Positions 1-9,496 are shown, numbered from the stretch's first letter. The stretch: 64,000 nucleotides of DNA from Anaerohalosphaera lusitana (GCF_002007645.1 NZ_CP019791.1:2046001-2110000), one strand, 5' to 3'. The notes: a model not told the origin generated them from the letters alone. Translations and numbers: made by a program.

Positions 1-1318
1 CCGGCAGGGAGGCACAGGAGAGGAGGCCGTCGAGTGAGATGTAGCCGAGGCTGTCGACCTTGAGGAAGTCGCGGATCTCTTCGAGCGTGCGGTTGTTGGC
101 GATCAGTTCTTCTTTGGTCGGGAAGTCGACGCCGAAATAGCAGGGGCTCACTAAGGGCGGGCATGCTACACGCATGTGGATCTCTTTTGCGCCTGCTTCA
201 CGCAGGGAGTTGATCTTGCCCTTGGTGGTTGTGCCGCGGACGACGGAATCGTCGACTACGACGACGCGCTTGCCTGCGACGGCTTCTTTGACGACTGCGA
301 GTTTCATTTTGACAGCGAGGTCGCGCAGTTCCTGCGAGGGGGCGAGGAAGGTTCTGCCGACGTAGTGGCTTCGTACGAATCCCATGTCGAAGGGGATGCC
401 GCTCTCGCTTGCGTAGCCTACGGCGGCGGACGTTCCGGAGTCGGGTACGGGTGTGACGATGTCGGCATCGACGGGGTGTTCCTGTGCGAGGACGCGGCCG
501 GATTGTTTTCTGAATTCGTGGACGCTGTCGCCGAATATGCGGCTGCTTTGTTTTGCGAAATAAACGTGTTCGAAGATGCAGTGGCCGGGTGTGACGGTGC
601 CGGGTTCTACGAAGAACCTGCTGCTGAGGCCTGTTTTGTCGATGGTGACTATTTCGCCGGGCTCTACGTCTCGGATGTACTCGGCTTCGATGGCGTCAAA
701 GGCACAGGTTTCGCTGGCGACGCAGTATTTGCCGGCTTTGGTTTTGCCGAGACATAGCGGTCTGAAGCCGAACGGGTCGCGGGCAGCTTCGATCCTGTCG
801 GGGAAGAGGAAAAGTATCGAAAATGCGCCGTGAAGATGGTTTAGCACGTGTGCGAGGGGGTCGGGTTTGCTGACGTGGGTGGGCTTTGCGAGCAGGTGGA
901 CGACTACTTCGGTATCGTTTGAAGATTTGAAGATGTGGCCGTATGCTTCGTACTCGTCGCGAAGGAGGTTGGCGTTGATGAGGTTGCCGTTGTGGGCTAC
1001 GGCGATCTGGCCTTGTGAGTATTCGCTGAGGAAGGGCTGAGCATTCAGGGGATTGCTTGAGCCTGTAGTGGAATATCTTAAATGGCCGATCGCGGTGGGG
1101 TTTTCGAGTTTCTCGAGGAAACCTTTGCTGGGGCGGAAAACTCGCCCGACCTGGCCCATTCCGGTGTAGCATTTTATGTATTCGCCGTCGCTTGAGGCGA
1201 TGCCTGCGGATTCCTGGCCGCGATGTTGAAGACTGTGTAAGCCGAAATATGTTTTTTTAACTGCCTCGGCATCGTCAAAAATGCCGAAAACGCCGCATTC
1301 TTCTTTGATTTCAGACAT
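1..1318 (-). CDS. purF: Amidophosphoribosyltransferase (partial, C-terminus cut by window edge)
   Basis: Catalyses the first step of de novo purine synthesis, making 5-phosphoribosylamine from PRPP and glutamine. Reading the minus strand from ATG at 1318 gives MSEIKEECGVFGIFDD, so the N-terminal glutamine-amidotransferase nucleophile is Cys8, exposed after removal of a short propeptide as in the Bacillus-type enzymes. The glutaminase region shows LQHRGQESAGI and RYSTTG; near residue 350 the PRPP-binding loop VVVVDDSIVRGTT is present. About 439 residues are visible and the frame is open at base 1, so only the extreme C-terminus is missing. A short AAAGG Shine-Dalgarno lies just before the start. 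Identity is certain; no neighbours on the other side can be seen. Confidence 0.96.
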   Translation of the reverse strand, partial: MSEIKEECGVFGIFDDAEAVKKTYFGLHSLQHRGQESAGIASSDGEYIKCYTGMGQVGRVFRPSKGFLEKLENPTAIGHLRYSTTGSSNPLNAQPFLSEYSQGQIAVAHNGNLINANLLRDEYEAYGHIFKSSNDTEVVVHLLAKPTHVSKPDPLAHVLNHLHGAFSILFLFPDRIEAARDPFGFRPLCLGKTKAGKYCVASETCAFDAIEAEYIRDVEPGEIVTIDKTGLSSRFFVEPGTVTPGHCIFEHVYFAKQSSRIFGDSVHEFRKQSGRVLAQEHPVDADIVTPVPDSGTSAAVGYASESGIPFDMGFVRSHYVGRTFLAPSQELRDLAVKMKLAVVKEAVAGKRVVVVDDSVVRGTTTKGKINSLREAGAKEIHMRVACPPLVSPCYFGVDFPTKEELIANNRTLEEIRDFLKVDSLGYISLDGLLSCASLP

Positions 1319-1358
1319 ACCTTTGTCCATTAGAATTATGTTTGGAATTGAAAGAGGT

Positions 1359-1387
1359 AGTTTAGTCAAAAGGATATGGCAAGTCAA
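1359..1387 (-). promoter_or_regulatory. Predicted sigma70-type promoter of purF
   Basis: On the minus strand TTGACT (1382-1387) and TAAACT (1359-1364) are separated by 17 nt, 41 nt upstream of the purF start codon. No PurR-like operator was recognised. Confidence 0.6.
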
Positions 1388-1528
1388 TTTGATTTTGTGG
1401 TTATTGCGCGGGTCATACGTGTGTATCTGCTGTGATGTTCCTGCAGGGCAGCTAATAAAGCGGCGGATTTGGGAGTTTTATTGTTGCATGGTGTCGAGAA
1501 CATAGATACTTATGTTGCGTATTGGGTA

Positions 1529-1557
1529 TTGACTTGAGCGTTGAGGGGGAATAAAAT
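1529..1557 (+). promoter_or_regulatory. Predicted promoter of tatA
   Basis: TTGACT (1529-1534) and TAAAAT (1552-1557) are spaced by 17 nt. Transcription would begin near 1564, giving a 30-nt leader that carries AAGGG ahead of the tatA ATG. Confidence 0.6.
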
Positions 1558-1594
1558 AGTGTTTTGACAATTTGTGTTATTAAAGGGTGTATAA

Positions 1595-1858
1595 ATGTTA
1601 GATAGCATTTCGCATTTGCAGGCATTTTTCGGTCTTCCTGGTGGTATAGAGTGGATCGTCGTTCTTGTCATTGCCGTACTGTTGTTCGGCCGTCGCCTTC
1701 CTGAGATCGCACGGGGTATGGGTAAAAGCATCACCGAGTTCAAGAAGGGCGTAAAAGAGGGCCATGATGACATTACCAAGGCCATCGAAGATGCGGACGA
1801 GGAAGAGCCGGTCGTAGATTCTGAAGAAAAGACTGAAGAAGCCAAGAAGACCGAATAG
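1595..1858 (+). CDS. tatA: Twin-arginine translocase subunit TatA/TatE
   Basis: An 87-residue subunit of the Tat pore that exports folded proteins across the inner membrane. A short N-terminal segment precedes one membrane helix (about residues 17-33, EWIVVLVIAVLLFG), then the family hinge FGRRLPEIARGMGKS, an amphipathic helix, and a strongly charged Glu/Lys-rich tail. This is the TatA/E/Hcf106 layout. The AAGGG ribosome site is 7 nt before ATG. tatC lies convergently about 300 bp downstream, so the two Tat genes are neighbours but not one transcript. TatA and TatB types are hard to separate on length alone; the Gly-rich hinge and short length favour TatA. Confidence 0.92.
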   Translation: MLDSISHLQAFFGLPGGIEWIVVLVIAVLLFGRRLPEIARGMGKSITEFKKGVKEGHDDITKAIEDADEEEPVVDSEEKTEEAKKTE

Positions 1859-2154
1859 CCGTTCAAGTCTGCATATAACTACTGCTCTAAATTGCCATGT
1901 CCGCTTGGCTTGATGTTCAAACCATTGTGGACGGTGGTTTTGTGCGCATTTACAGCCCACCCGTTGACGCAATAAATCTTTTGCATGCCTGAAGTTTCAT
2001 ATCCTGCAAGTTTACCTGAGATATTCTAGCTGAGATCTGTTGAAGGCCCATCGGACTTTTTGGCATGGGTTTTAGGCCCCGGGGAGAATTACTGCGGCCC
2101 GAAGTTTAGGCTCAGCAATCCCCAAATTCATCCTCTAAATCGTTTCGAAACCTC

Positions 2155-2946
2155 TTATTCTGTATTATCGGTCGAATCGCTTTCTTCTTTTTCGGCCTTC
2201 TTTTTGGCCGCGATCTGGCAGAATATTATGCTGGCTTCGTAGAGAAAGAACATCGGTACTGCAAGGGCGATCTGTGAAAAGACGTCCGGGGGGGTTATCA
2301 CTGCAGCGACTATGAACAGGCCCATTATAACGTATTTTCGGCCCTGTTTGAGCATGTCGACGGTGACGATTCCTATTTTGTTAGCAAATATGATCACGAT
2401 AGGCAGTTGAAAGCCAAGGCCGAAAACGATGGTCAGTGTCAGCAGGAAGCTGATGTATGATCTGAGGGTGGGATTATAGCTTAGGAAATCGGACCCGTAA
2501 TCGAGTTTGACGAAGAACCTGATGGCCATCGGACCAACGAATTTGAAGAAAAATGCCGCGCCGGTTAGAAACAAGATGGTGCAGGCGGGGGTTACCGTCT
2601 TCATGAATTTTTTTTCGTGGTTGTAGAGGCCGCTGGCGACGAATGCCCAGAGCTGGTAGATGATCCATGGGGCGGCGATGACTACGCCGATGAAGAGGCT
2701 GATCTTCAGATAGACGATAATGGGATCAGCCATTTCGATAAACTGCATGCTGGGTTCTTTGCCAGCCTCTTCCATGATCCCGCGGTACTGGGCCACGAGA
2801 AAACTTATCAAACGGCCAGCGAGAATCATTCCTATTATCATGCCTGCAAAGACTCCGCCTATGGCCAGCATAAGCCGGATACGGAGTTCTTCCAGATGGT
2901 CGCCAAGACTCATCGAAGCCAGTTTTTCGTGTTCAATTTGCATCAT
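2155..2946 (-). CDS. tatC: Sec-independent protein translocase TatC
   Basis: Receptor subunit of the twin-arginine export system and binder of the RR signal peptide. The conserved N-terminal cytoplasmic motif HLEELRIRL lies at residues 17-25, followed by six predicted membrane helices, with the periplasmic acidic/Pro segments expected of TatC. I start at 2946 (MMQIEHEKL) because an AAGAGGG ribosome site lies about 10 nt upstream; an in-frame ATG at 2976 would add ten residues. Length of 263 residues is normal. It converges on tatA, with a roughly 300-bp non-coding gap (1859-2154) in which I see nothing firm. Confidence 0.95.
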   Translation of the reverse strand: MMQIEHEKLASMSLGDHLEELRIRLMLAIGGVFAGMIIGMILAGRLISFLVAQYRGIMEEAGKEPSMQFIEMADPIIVYLKISLFIGVVIAAPWIIYQLWAFVASGLYNHEKKFMKTVTPACTILFLTGAAFFFKFVGPMAIRFFVKLDYGSDFLSYNPTLRSYISFLLTLTIVFGLGFQLPIVIIFANKIGIVTVDMLKQGRKYVIMGLFIVAAVITPPDVFSQIALAVPMFFLYEASIIFCQIAAKKKAEKEESDSTDNTE

Positions 2947-3247
2947 AGATCGAGATCCCTCTTGCGCATGAATCAAGTTTTCGCAGTTTATTAGAATGAG
3001 TCACTTTTGGCAAATCCTTTCTACGTCCGAAATTGATTATATGTGCTTTTGTGGGCATATGGGCAATCCTGTACATGCTGTGCGGACCATCACGGCGAAA
3101 ATTGACAGACCCTATTGAGATAGTAGTCAGTTCGGGAAAAATATTGAATATTTGCCAAAGGCGGGTTTTACCATGTTCGTTTGTTACCGATATGCACATT
3201 GAATCGTTTTTTTTTATTTGGCAAAGTATAGAGGAAAAGGACATGTT

Positions 3248-5284
3248 ATGGGTAAGATGAACTTTCGTACCAAATTGATCATTTGGGTAGTTCCGGTCTG
3301 TGTTGCATCGGTAGCATTGCTGGCTTTCACTTTTTACATTTCAGCGTCAAAGGGTATAAAGAGCCAGGTGAGAGTTAATCTGGATCAGATTGTCACTAAG
3401 ACACATGATCAATTGCAGGATTGGGTTTCTGACCGCGAGCGCGATGCGTTAGTTCTTAGCAAGGATAAGACGCTGGCGATGGCTTGTCAGGGAGAGAGAG
3501 TTGAAGAGGCAAGACAGAAGCTGGAGTCATATTTTGAGAATGTTCCGTTTTATGAAGCGATGTTTTTGGCCGACGCGAACGGAAAAATATTTCTGGATTC
3601 GGTAGGGGGAAACGCGACCGGTATAGACATCAGTGCGATTGACGTATACAGTCAGAACGTTAAAGAGGCGCAGGCCGGACGGGTTTATGCAGGTGATGTG
3701 GCTGTATCGCCGGCATCGGGCAGGCCCGTTTCGCTGGTTACCGCACCTATAATGAAGGAAGGTCAGTGCATTGGAATGGTAGGAACACCTATCGAGATCG
3801 AGTACCTTTCGGATAAGCTTGGTAAAGGGACTAAAATCGGTGAGACCGGTTATGTATTCATATGCAGGTCCGATGGTATGACGTTTGTGCATCCCAGCAA
3901 GAAGCACATCATGAAGACGAACATAGGCAAGCTGGATTTTGGTAAAGAGATCCTCGAGAAGAAGAACGGCGTGGTCAAGTACGAATGGCAGGGCGATGCG
4001 AAGATAGCTATGGTTAAGACTTATGATAAAAAAGGCTGGATCATAGCGGGTACTGCAACGGACAAAGAGTTCTTTGCTTCGATCGCGAAGCTGAAGTATA
4101 CAGCAACGGTCTTTGCAATCATCTCCGCAGTGGTGATCACTGGTATTACGTGGCTGGTCACGACAAAGGTATACAAGGTCATCAGCCGTGTATCGGGAGC
4201 ACTGTCCGCCTCAAGTGAACAAATACGTTCGGCGTCGGGGCAGGTATCCCAGAGCAGCCAGTCACTTGCTGAGGGAGCAACCGAACAGGCAGCGGGGCTG
4301 GAAGAGACCTCTTCGAGCCTGGAGGAAATGTCCTCTATGACAAGTCAGAACGCCGACAGCGCTCAGCAGGCAAGTACGCTGGCAAATCATTCTACAAGTG
4401 CGGCTCAGAAGGGCAGTGAAGCGATGGGTCGGATGAATGAAGCGATCGCTGAGATCGAGAAGTCATCTGATGATACAGCAAAGATAATCAAGGTGATCGA
4501 CGAGATAGCGTTTCAGACGAACCTGCTTGCGTTGAATGCAGCAGTCGAAGCTGCGCGGGCAGGCGAGGCAGGAAAAGGATTTGCAGTGGTGGCTGAGGAG
4601 GTTCGCAACCTTGCGATGCGTTCGGCACAGGCGGCCAAGGACACATCGGAGCTGATCAAGCAGTCGGTGCACAATACCGGCGTTGGTGTTGAAATCGCAA
4701 AGGAGGTCGGCGGAGCACTCGATGAGATCGTTTCAGGCGTCAATAAGACAAGCGATCTTATCGCGGAAATCGCCGCTGCTACGAGTGAACAGTCGCAGGG
4801 CATAGAGCAGGTCAATACGGCTGTCAGCCAGATGGACAAGGTGACGCAGCAAAATGCAGCCAGTGCCGAAGAAAGTGCCAGTGCTGCAGAAGAGCTGGAC
4901 GCCCAGGCAAGGCAGATGAACGGTATAGTCAATGAATTGATGGATGTGGTGGGGCTGGATCACATTTCCGAGGATGCTCACAGCAGCCGAGCTGCGGCGG
5001 GTTCTTTCAGCTTTCGTGCGTCAGACAGTGTGTTTCATGAGATAGCAGACTCTTCTGACAGGCCGTGCTGGGAATACAAAGACTGCGGGAGAATTCCCGG
5101 CGGGAAAAACGTGGATTCACTTGGCGTTTGTCCTGCGTATCCGGACCATGGACATGAATGCTGGAATGTTGCAGGCACATTCTGCGGCGGAAAAGTTCAG
5201 GGCAGCCAGGCTCAAAAGCTGATGAGCTGTGTTGAATGCGGTTTTTACAAGGGATGCAAGAGCAGAAGTGCGTGTAAAAAGTAG
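3248..5284 (+). CDS. Methyl-accepting chemotaxis protein with C-terminal two-CW cysteine domain
   Basis: A membrane chemoreceptor. Helix 1 spans about residues 9-32, a periplasmic dCache-type sensor follows, then helix 2 at about 283-305. No HAMP domain is recognisable; the chain passes directly into a long signalling coiled coil whose conserved hairpin tip ([20 protein letters not shown] and following) lies at about 417-466. After the methylation helices, residues 607-678 hold nine cysteines arranged CW-x4-C, CPAY, CW, C and C-x2-C, matching the two-CW domain seen on some bacterial sensors. ATG at 3248 is chosen over a TTG at 3218 because GAGGAAAAGGA precedes it at proper spacing. No other chemotaxis gene is in the window. 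Ligand unknown; the cytoplasmic Cys domain suggests metal or redox sensing (inference). Confidence 0.93.
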   Translation: MGKMNFRTKLIIWVVPVCVASVALLAFTFYISASKGIKSQVRVNLDQIVTKTHDQLQDWVSDRERDALVLSKDKTLAMACQGERVEEARQKLESYFENVPFYEAMFLADANGKIFLDSVGGNATGIDISAIDVYSQNVKEAQAGRVYAGDVAVSPASGRPVSLVTAPIMKEGQCIGMVGTPIEIEYLSDKLGKGTKIGETGYVFICRSDGMTFVHPSKKHIMKTNIGKLDFGKEILEKKNGVVKYEWQGDAKIAMVKTYDKKGWIIAGTATDKEFFASIAKLKYTATVFAIISAVVITGITWLVTTKVYKVISRVSGALSASSEQIRSASGQVSQSSQSLAEGATEQAAGLEETSSSLEEMSSMTSQNADSAQQASTLANHSTSAAQKGSEAMGRMNEAIAEIEKSSDDTAKIIKVIDEIAFQTNLLALNAAVEAARAGEAGKGFAVVAEEVRNLAMRSAQAAKDTSELIKQSVHNTGVGVEIAKEVGGALDEIVSGVNKTSDLIAEIAAATSEQSQGIEQVNTAVSQMDKVTQQNAASAEESASAAEELDAQARQMNGIVNELMDVVGLDHISEDAHSSRAAAGSFSFRASDSVFHEIADSSDRPCWEYKDCGRIPGGKNVDSLGVCPAYPDHGHECWNVAGTFCGGKVQGSQAQKLMSCVECGFYKGCKSRSACKK

Positions 5285-5323
5285 CGATGCCGGCTTAGGT
5301 TTCAATCAGCCCAGGCAGTTTAT

Positions 5324-5363
5324 AAAAGAGGCTCCTATGCGGTTTCAAGGAGCCTCTTTTTTA
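5324..5363. terminator. Bidirectional intrinsic terminator between chemoreceptor and HD gene
   Basis: Perfect 13-bp stem AAAAGAGGCTCCT (5324-5336) with AGGAGCCTCTTTT (5348-5360), ending in a T run on the plus strand and, by symmetry, on the minus strand. It serves both convergent genes. Confidence 0.9.
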
Positions 5364-5367
5364 TTGA

Positions 5368-5946
5368 TCAGTTCTGGCCTGCCAGGTCGAGTTCTTCCGC
5401 GGCGGTTCTCATGCCCATGATGGTTTCGGTCATCAATTCGCTCAGTTCCATGTCGAGCAGTTCTGCGCCTTGTTTGATGATGTCGCGGTCGATCTTTGCG
5501 GCGAAGGACTTGTCCTTGAATTTCTTTTTTACGGACTTGGCTTTCATGTCCATTACGCTTCTGGAGGGGCGGACGAGTGCGGTAGAGGTGATAAGGCCGG
5601 TGAGTTCGTCGGTTGCGAAGAGCACCTTTTCCATCTTGTGTTCGGGCTTGATGTCGGTGCACTGCTGCCAGCCGTGGGACAGTACGGCGCGGATGTAGTC
5701 TTCAGGCCAGTTGTTTTCGCGGAGAATTTCTTCGGTCTTTTCACAATGCTGATCGGGGAACTTTTCGTAATCGAGGTCGTGGATCAGGCCGATGACGCCC
5801 CATTTTTCTTCGTCTTCGCCGTACTTGTCAGCAAAGTAACGCATTACGGCTTCGACGGCCAGGGCATGCTTGGTCAGACTTTCGCTTTCGTTGTACTTTT
5901 GAAACAGTGCTAATGCATCATCTCTTGTTGGTGTGTAATCACTCAT
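5368..5946 (-). CDS. HD-domain (HDIG-type) phosphohydrolase-like protein
   Basis: A 192-residue soluble protein. The HD metal signature reads IHDLDY (His56-Asp57), preceded by a His in KHALAVEAVMRYFA (His27) and followed by His67 and His91, the usual spacing of compact HDIG proteins that hydrolyse phosphate esters. The second half is Lys-rich (VKKKFKDKSFAAKI) and ends in helices. Start at 5946 is chosen because GGAG lies 6-7 nt upstream; longer upstream readings lack support. The natural substrate is unknown. It stands alone between a chemoreceptor and a porin, facing the former. Confidence 0.82.
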   Translation of the reverse strand: MSDYTPTRDDALALFQKYNESESLTKHALAVEAVMRYFADKYGEDEEKWGVIGLIHDLDYEKFPDQHCEKTEEILRENNWPEDYIRAVLSHGWQQCTDIKPEHKMEKVLFATDELTGLITSTALVRPSRSVMDMKAKSVKKKFKDKSFAAKIDRDIIKQGAELLDMELSELMTETIMGMRTAAEELDLAGQN

Positions 5947-6059
5947 AATAATCTCCAAAACTTCAGTAACGAGAGTGACAAGTTTACGCATCGATGCATA
6001 TATTTTCAAATCCTTTTTTTGCATTAGCAATCCGCTCAAGACCTGCTTTTCTTTAATGT

Positions 6060-6089
6060 TTGACAATGTTGCGTGTTTAAGGATAATGC
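6060..6089 (+). promoter_or_regulatory. Candidate promoter of the porin gene
   Basis: TTGACA (6060-6065), 18-nt spacer, TAATGC (6084-6089). A second possible TTGACT lies at 6094-6099 with TATCTG 16 nt on, so two overlapping promoters are possible. Confidence 0.42.
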
Positions 6090-6153
6090 GGCGTTGACTA
6101 GTTCAAGGTTATGTGTATCTGCTAATTGATGGTGTTTTGCGGAGGCTGTTCAG

Positions 6154-7497
6154 ATGAGAAAGCTATTTTTGTGTGTGGTTATTGCTGTTTTTTGCGGAGA
6201 ATACGCTCGTGGTGAGCAGAGCGTTGAGGACAGGCTGGCAAGGCTGGAGGCATTGCTGCAGGCTCAGCAGGAGCAGATCCAGACCCAGCAGGCTGAGATC
6301 GAATCGCTGAAAAAGGAGTTGAAATCGTCTCAAGGGGGGCAGGATGATGTTGAACGAGCCGATCAGGAAGATCTGCAACTGCCGGTTCAGGACGGCGCAG
6401 CGATCGGACAGCGCGAGATCGATGAAATGGTCGATAAGGCTCTTGCAGAGCGTGAGAAGGATGGGACACCTGAATGGCTTGAGAGAATTAAGCTCAAGGG
6501 CGACTTCAGGTTCCGCCATGAGCATATCGACGACGAAGTCGCAGACAGGGATCGGGACAGGACGAGGCTGCGTTTCAGGATCGGGGCCGATGCGAAGGTG
6601 AACGATGAAGTTGATGTCGGATTCAGGCTTGCGAGCGGATCGGATGCGCCGACTTCGACGAATCAGTCATTTGACAACAGCTTTACCAGTAAGGACTTTT
6701 TCCTGGACAGGGCGTATGTGGATTACCATCCGGCAGCACTGGAAGGCGTGAATATATACGGCGGTAAGATGCCGAATCCGTATTATTTCCCGGGCAACAG
6801 TGATCTTATGTTCGATACGGATGTCAATCCGGAAGGTGCCGCGCTGACAGTGAAAAATACGCTGGCCGATAATACGGAAATGTTTGGTTCGGCGGGAGTA
6901 TTTTACGTCGAAGAAAGACCTGAGGATGCGGAATCGAGTTTGTGGGCAGCACAGGCGGGCATGAAGCGGGAACTGTTTGCGGATACGAGTCTGACAGCGG
7001 GTCTGGGCTACTTTGATTACGGCAATGCTAAGGGATTCCAGGCGTTTGAATCGAGCTATACGGGCAGTCGGCTCGGCAATACGCTGGTCAATGACCGTTA
7101 CGATATGGACTATGACATATTTCAGATGTTCGGCCAGCTTGGCTGGGATGCCGGCGGGGTGCCGATGGTCGTCTTCGCTGATTATATGAAGAACACGGAC
7201 GCGACTGTAAGCGGGGATACGGCATACCTGTTCGGTACGGGCCTTGGCAAGCGTTCAAAGCCGGGTACGTGGGACGTTTTCTATAACTACAGAAGGATTG
7301 AATCGGATGCTGTGATCGCAGCTTTCACGGATGCGAATTTCGGGGGCGGCAGGACAGGCAGTAAAGGACACAAGGTTAATTTCAACTACCAGGTTTCCAA
7401 GAACTGGGTGTTTGCTACGACCTATATCTGGGGCGATTTCGTCGGTTCGGGTAAAGACTACCGCGATCTGTACTTCGATATGAAGTTCAAATTTTAA
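6154..7497 (+). CDS. Putative outer-membrane porin
   Basis: A 447-residue exported protein. A signal peptide (MRKLFLCVVIAVFCGEYARG) is followed by a coiled coil rich in Glu/Gln (about residues 26-60), an acidic linker, and from about residue 110 a run of alternating polar/aromatic beta strands beginning LKGDFRFRHEH and ending with Phe (FDMKFKF), the typical C-terminal residue for outer-membrane barrel insertion. The layout, N-terminal coiled coil plus a 14-18 strand barrel, is that of the putative porin family (Porin_5-like). The coiled coil may anchor the barrel to the cell wall. It is a single-gene unit closed by a terminator. Transported solute cannot be told. Confidence 0.82.
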   Translation: MRKLFLCVVIAVFCGEYARGEQSVEDRLARLEALLQAQQEQIQTQQAEIESLKKELKSSQGGQDDVERADQEDLQLPVQDGAAIGQREIDEMVDKALAEREKDGTPEWLERIKLKGDFRFRHEHIDDEVADRDRDRTRLRFRIGADAKVNDEVDVGFRLASGSDAPTSTNQSFDNSFTSKDFFLDRAYVDYHPAALEGVNIYGGKMPNPYYFPGNSDLMFDTDVNPEGAALTVKNTLADNTEMFGSAGVFYVEERPEDAESSLWAAQAGMKRELFADTSLTAGLGYFDYGNAKGFQAFESSYTGSRLGNTLVNDRYDMDYDIFQMFGQLGWDAGGVPMVVFADYMKNTDATVSGDTAYLFGTGLGKRSKPGTWDVFYNYRRIESDAVIAAFTDANFGGGRTGSKGHKVNFNYQVSKNWVFATTYIWGDFVGSGKDYRDLYFDMKFKF

Positions 7498-7520
7498 TCA
7501 GCTTAACGCTAATGCGGATC

Positions 7521-7555
7521 AAGGCTCGTCCTGCAATGGGGCGGGCCTTTTTTTT
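7521..7555 (+). terminator. Intrinsic terminator after the porin gene
   Basis: Stem AAGGCTCGTCC (7521-7531) pairs with GGGGCGGGCCTT (ending 7549) with two G-T pairs, followed by eight T. The tail overlaps the stop codon of the convergent rtcB gene. Confidence 0.85.
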
Positions 7556-8984
7556 ATCCTTTGACGCAGATGACCGGTACGAGGCGGGCGACCCTGTTGG
7601 CGAGGCCGGCGTTTTGTGCAGATTCGACGACGGCGTCGACATCCTTGTATGCGCCCGGGGCCTCTTCGGCGACGCCTCGGAGGGACTTGCTGCGGATGAG
7701 AACGCCTTCGCCTGCCAGTTGATTGACGACGGATTTGCCTTGCCAACGTTTGGTGGCTGAACGTCGGCTCATGGTTCTGCCCGCGCCGTGACAGGCCGAG
7801 CCGAAGGACAGTTCGCGGCTTTTTTCGGTGCCCACGAGAATGTGAGACGCGGTGCCCATTGTGCCGCCGATGAGTACGGGCTGGCCGAGGTCTTTGTACT
7901 CGCGGGGAAGGGAGGGATCGCCGGGTCCGAAAGCTCGGGTCGCTCCTTTGCGGTGGACGTAGAGGCTTTTTTTGCCGTCCTGTATGGTATGTTTTTCACG
8001 TTTGCAGGTGTTGTGCGAGACGTCGTAGAGCAGGCGGATGTTGGCTTTGGGCAGGACCTTTTCGACGGCCTGGCGGACCAGGTGGGTGATTACCTGGCGA
8101 TTTGCCATTGCGCAGTTGACGCCGGCGGCCATCGCGCCGAGGTAGTCGAGGCCGATGGGGGAGTCGAGGCGGGCGCAAGCGAGTTCACGCTCGGGCAGGT
8201 CGATGCCCATGCTGTTTGCGGCGGTGGCCATGGATTTGAGGTAGTCGGTGCCGATCTGGTGACCGAGGCCGCGGCTGCCGCAGTGGATGCTTATCTTTAC
8301 GTCGCCTTCGTGTATGCCGAACGCTTTGGCGGTTTTTGGGTCGTATATTTTGTCTACGACCTGGACCTCGAGATAGTGGTTGCCGGAGCCGAGAGTGCCG
8401 ACCTGTTCGAGCTGGCGTTTTTTTGCGTGGTCGGAGACTTTCGACTGATCGGCATCGGGCATGCAGCCGTTCTCTTCGATGAAACGCAGGTCGTCGGTCA
8501 GGCCGTAACCGTGTTCGACGGCCCATTTGGCGCCGCCGGTGAGTACGTCGTCGATCGAGTGCATGCTGAGTTTGACTTTGCCGGTGCTGCCTACGCCTGC
8601 GGGGATGTGTCGGAAGAGGGCCTCGGCGAGCTCTTTGCGAACGGATGCGATGTCTTCGGCGGTGAGGTTTGTGTGCAGGGTTCGGACGCCGCAGGCGATG
8701 TCGAAACCGACTCCGCCGGCTGATACGACTCCGCCTTTGTCGGGGTCGAAGGCGGCGACACCGCCTATGCAGAAGCCGTAGCCCCAGTGGGCGTCGGGCA
8801 TTGCGTAGGAGGCCTGGACAATGCCGGGCAGTTGGGCGACGTTACGGACCTGGTCGAAGACCTTGTCGTCCATTGCTTCGATGAGTTCGGCGGTGGCGTA
8901 TATGATGCCGGGCACGTTCATTTTGCCGTGGGGTTCGATACGCCATTCGTTTTTGCTTATTCGCGTGAGTCTGTTCGTGTCCAT
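7554..8984 (-). CDS. rtcB: RNA-splicing ligase RtcB
   Basis: Mn2+/GTP-dependent ligase joining 2',3'-cyclic phosphate (or 3'-phosphate) and 5'-OH RNA ends. At 476 residues it has family length. Signature segments: PDAHWGYGFCIGG (about 63-75), GGVGFDIACGVR with metal ligands Asp95 and Cys98, IHCGSRGLGHQ, YDVSHNTCK, HRKGATRAFGPGD, GTASHILVG, and the guanylylated-His region SFGSACHGAGR near residue 397. An AGAGAGG ribosome site precedes the ATG. It follows archease by 21 nt on the same strand, the known partner arrangement in which archease promotes RtcB turnover. Likely role: RNA repair or tRNA maturation; no target RNA is seen here. Confidence 0.97.
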   Translation of the reverse strand: MDTNRLTRISKNEWRIEPHGKMNVPGIIYATAELIEAMDDKVFDQVRNVAQLPGIVQASYAMPDAHWGYGFCIGGVAAFDPDKGGVVSAGGVGFDIACGVRTLHTNLTAEDIASVRKELAEALFRHIPAGVGSTGKVKLSMHSIDDVLTGGAKWAVEHGYGLTDDLRFIEENGCMPDADQSKVSDHAKKRQLEQVGTLGSGNHYLEVQVVDKIYDPKTAKAFGIHEGDVKISIHCGSRGLGHQIGTDYLKSMATAANSMGIDLPERELACARLDSPIGLDYLGAMAAGVNCAMANRQVITHLVRQAVEKVLPKANIRLLYDVSHNTCKREKHTIQDGKKSLYVHRKGATRAFGPGDPSLPREYKDLGQPVLIGGTMGTASHILVGTEKSRELSFGSACHGAGRTMSRRSATKRWQGKSVVNQLAGEGVLIRSKSLRGVAEEAPGAYKDVDAVVESAQNAGLANRVARLVPVICVKG

Positions 8985-9005
8985 GTTTGCCTCTCTTGCT
9001 TAGTC

Positions 9006-9425
9006 CTACACATCTACTACGCACTGGGCGGCCCAGTCGCCCTGGGCGTTCCGGTAAACTTTTAATTCTGAATAGGTGGCGGCTTTTACTTCCACGGCGA
9101 TGTCGTGTTTTTCGGGGTCGGCCTTTTCGCCCCAGGCTTTTGCGTGGAGTTCACTGCCGTCGATGTGGACCTCGAATTTTCGATAGAGCATGCCGTTGAC
9201 GGCCATCTGGAGGATGAGTTGATTGAGCCAGTCGGCGAAGAGAAGCTCTATGTCGGGGGCCTGGCAGTGGATGTCTTCGGCTGTGGCTGGTTCTACGGTT
9301 TCATAGTCGCATATGACCTGCGTGAGGCCGATCGCGCCTTGCTCGAATGCTTCTTCGATGGTGGGGCCGATGCCTCGTACGCCTATGTCGGCCTGGTGCT
9401 GGAAGTGTTCGTATCTGGCTGTCAT
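9006..9425 (-). CDS. Archease, RtcB activator
   Basis: A 139-residue protein that helps RtcB form and turn over its guanylate intermediate. The N-terminal HFQHQADIGVRGIG carries the family Asp (Asp13) and the C-terminal segment ends with the typical VVDV strand (AAQCVVDV), which places acidic metal ligands together. ATG at 9425 has GGAG seven nt upstream; a longer 5' reading to 9488 would run through a terminator hairpin and is rejected. rtcB follows after 21 nt, so the pair is one operon. Confidence 0.93.
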   Translation of the reverse strand: MTARYEHFQHQADIGVRGIGPTIEEAFEQGAIGLTQVICDYETVEPATAEDIHCQAPDIELLFADWLNQLILQMAVNGMLYRKFEVHIDGSELHAKAWGEKADPEKHDIAVEVKAATYSELKVYRNAQGDWAAQCVVDV

Positions 9426-9434
9426 TTCGTGCTC

Positions 9435-9474
9435 CAAAAAAAATACGCGGACAGAGCACCGGCTCCATCCGCGT
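9435..9474 (-). terminator. Terminator after ahcY, abutting the archease ribosome site
   Basis: Minus-strand stem ACGCGGA (complement of 9468-9474) with TCCGCGT (complement of 9445-9451), 16-nt loop, then a run of eight T. The T run runs straight into GGAG, the archease Shine-Dalgarno. Read-through would be needed for ahcY to co-transcribe archease-rtcB. Confidence 0.75.
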
Positions 9475-9496
9475 TCAGTTTTCATCACGTTTGCTG

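Noticed and set aside
176-757. Plus-strand open frame at the window start
   Set aside because: Antisense to purF, whose minus-strand frame is open through the edge and carries clear motifs.
1859-2154. Weak stem AAACCA/TGGTTT downstream of tatA as a terminator
   Set aside because: Only six pairs, a ten-base loop and no proper T run.
7788-8723. Plus-strand open frame antisense to rtcB
   Set aside because: Composition is Gly/Ala/Asp/Val-rich from the reversed codons of rtcB; rtcB motifs are unmistakable.
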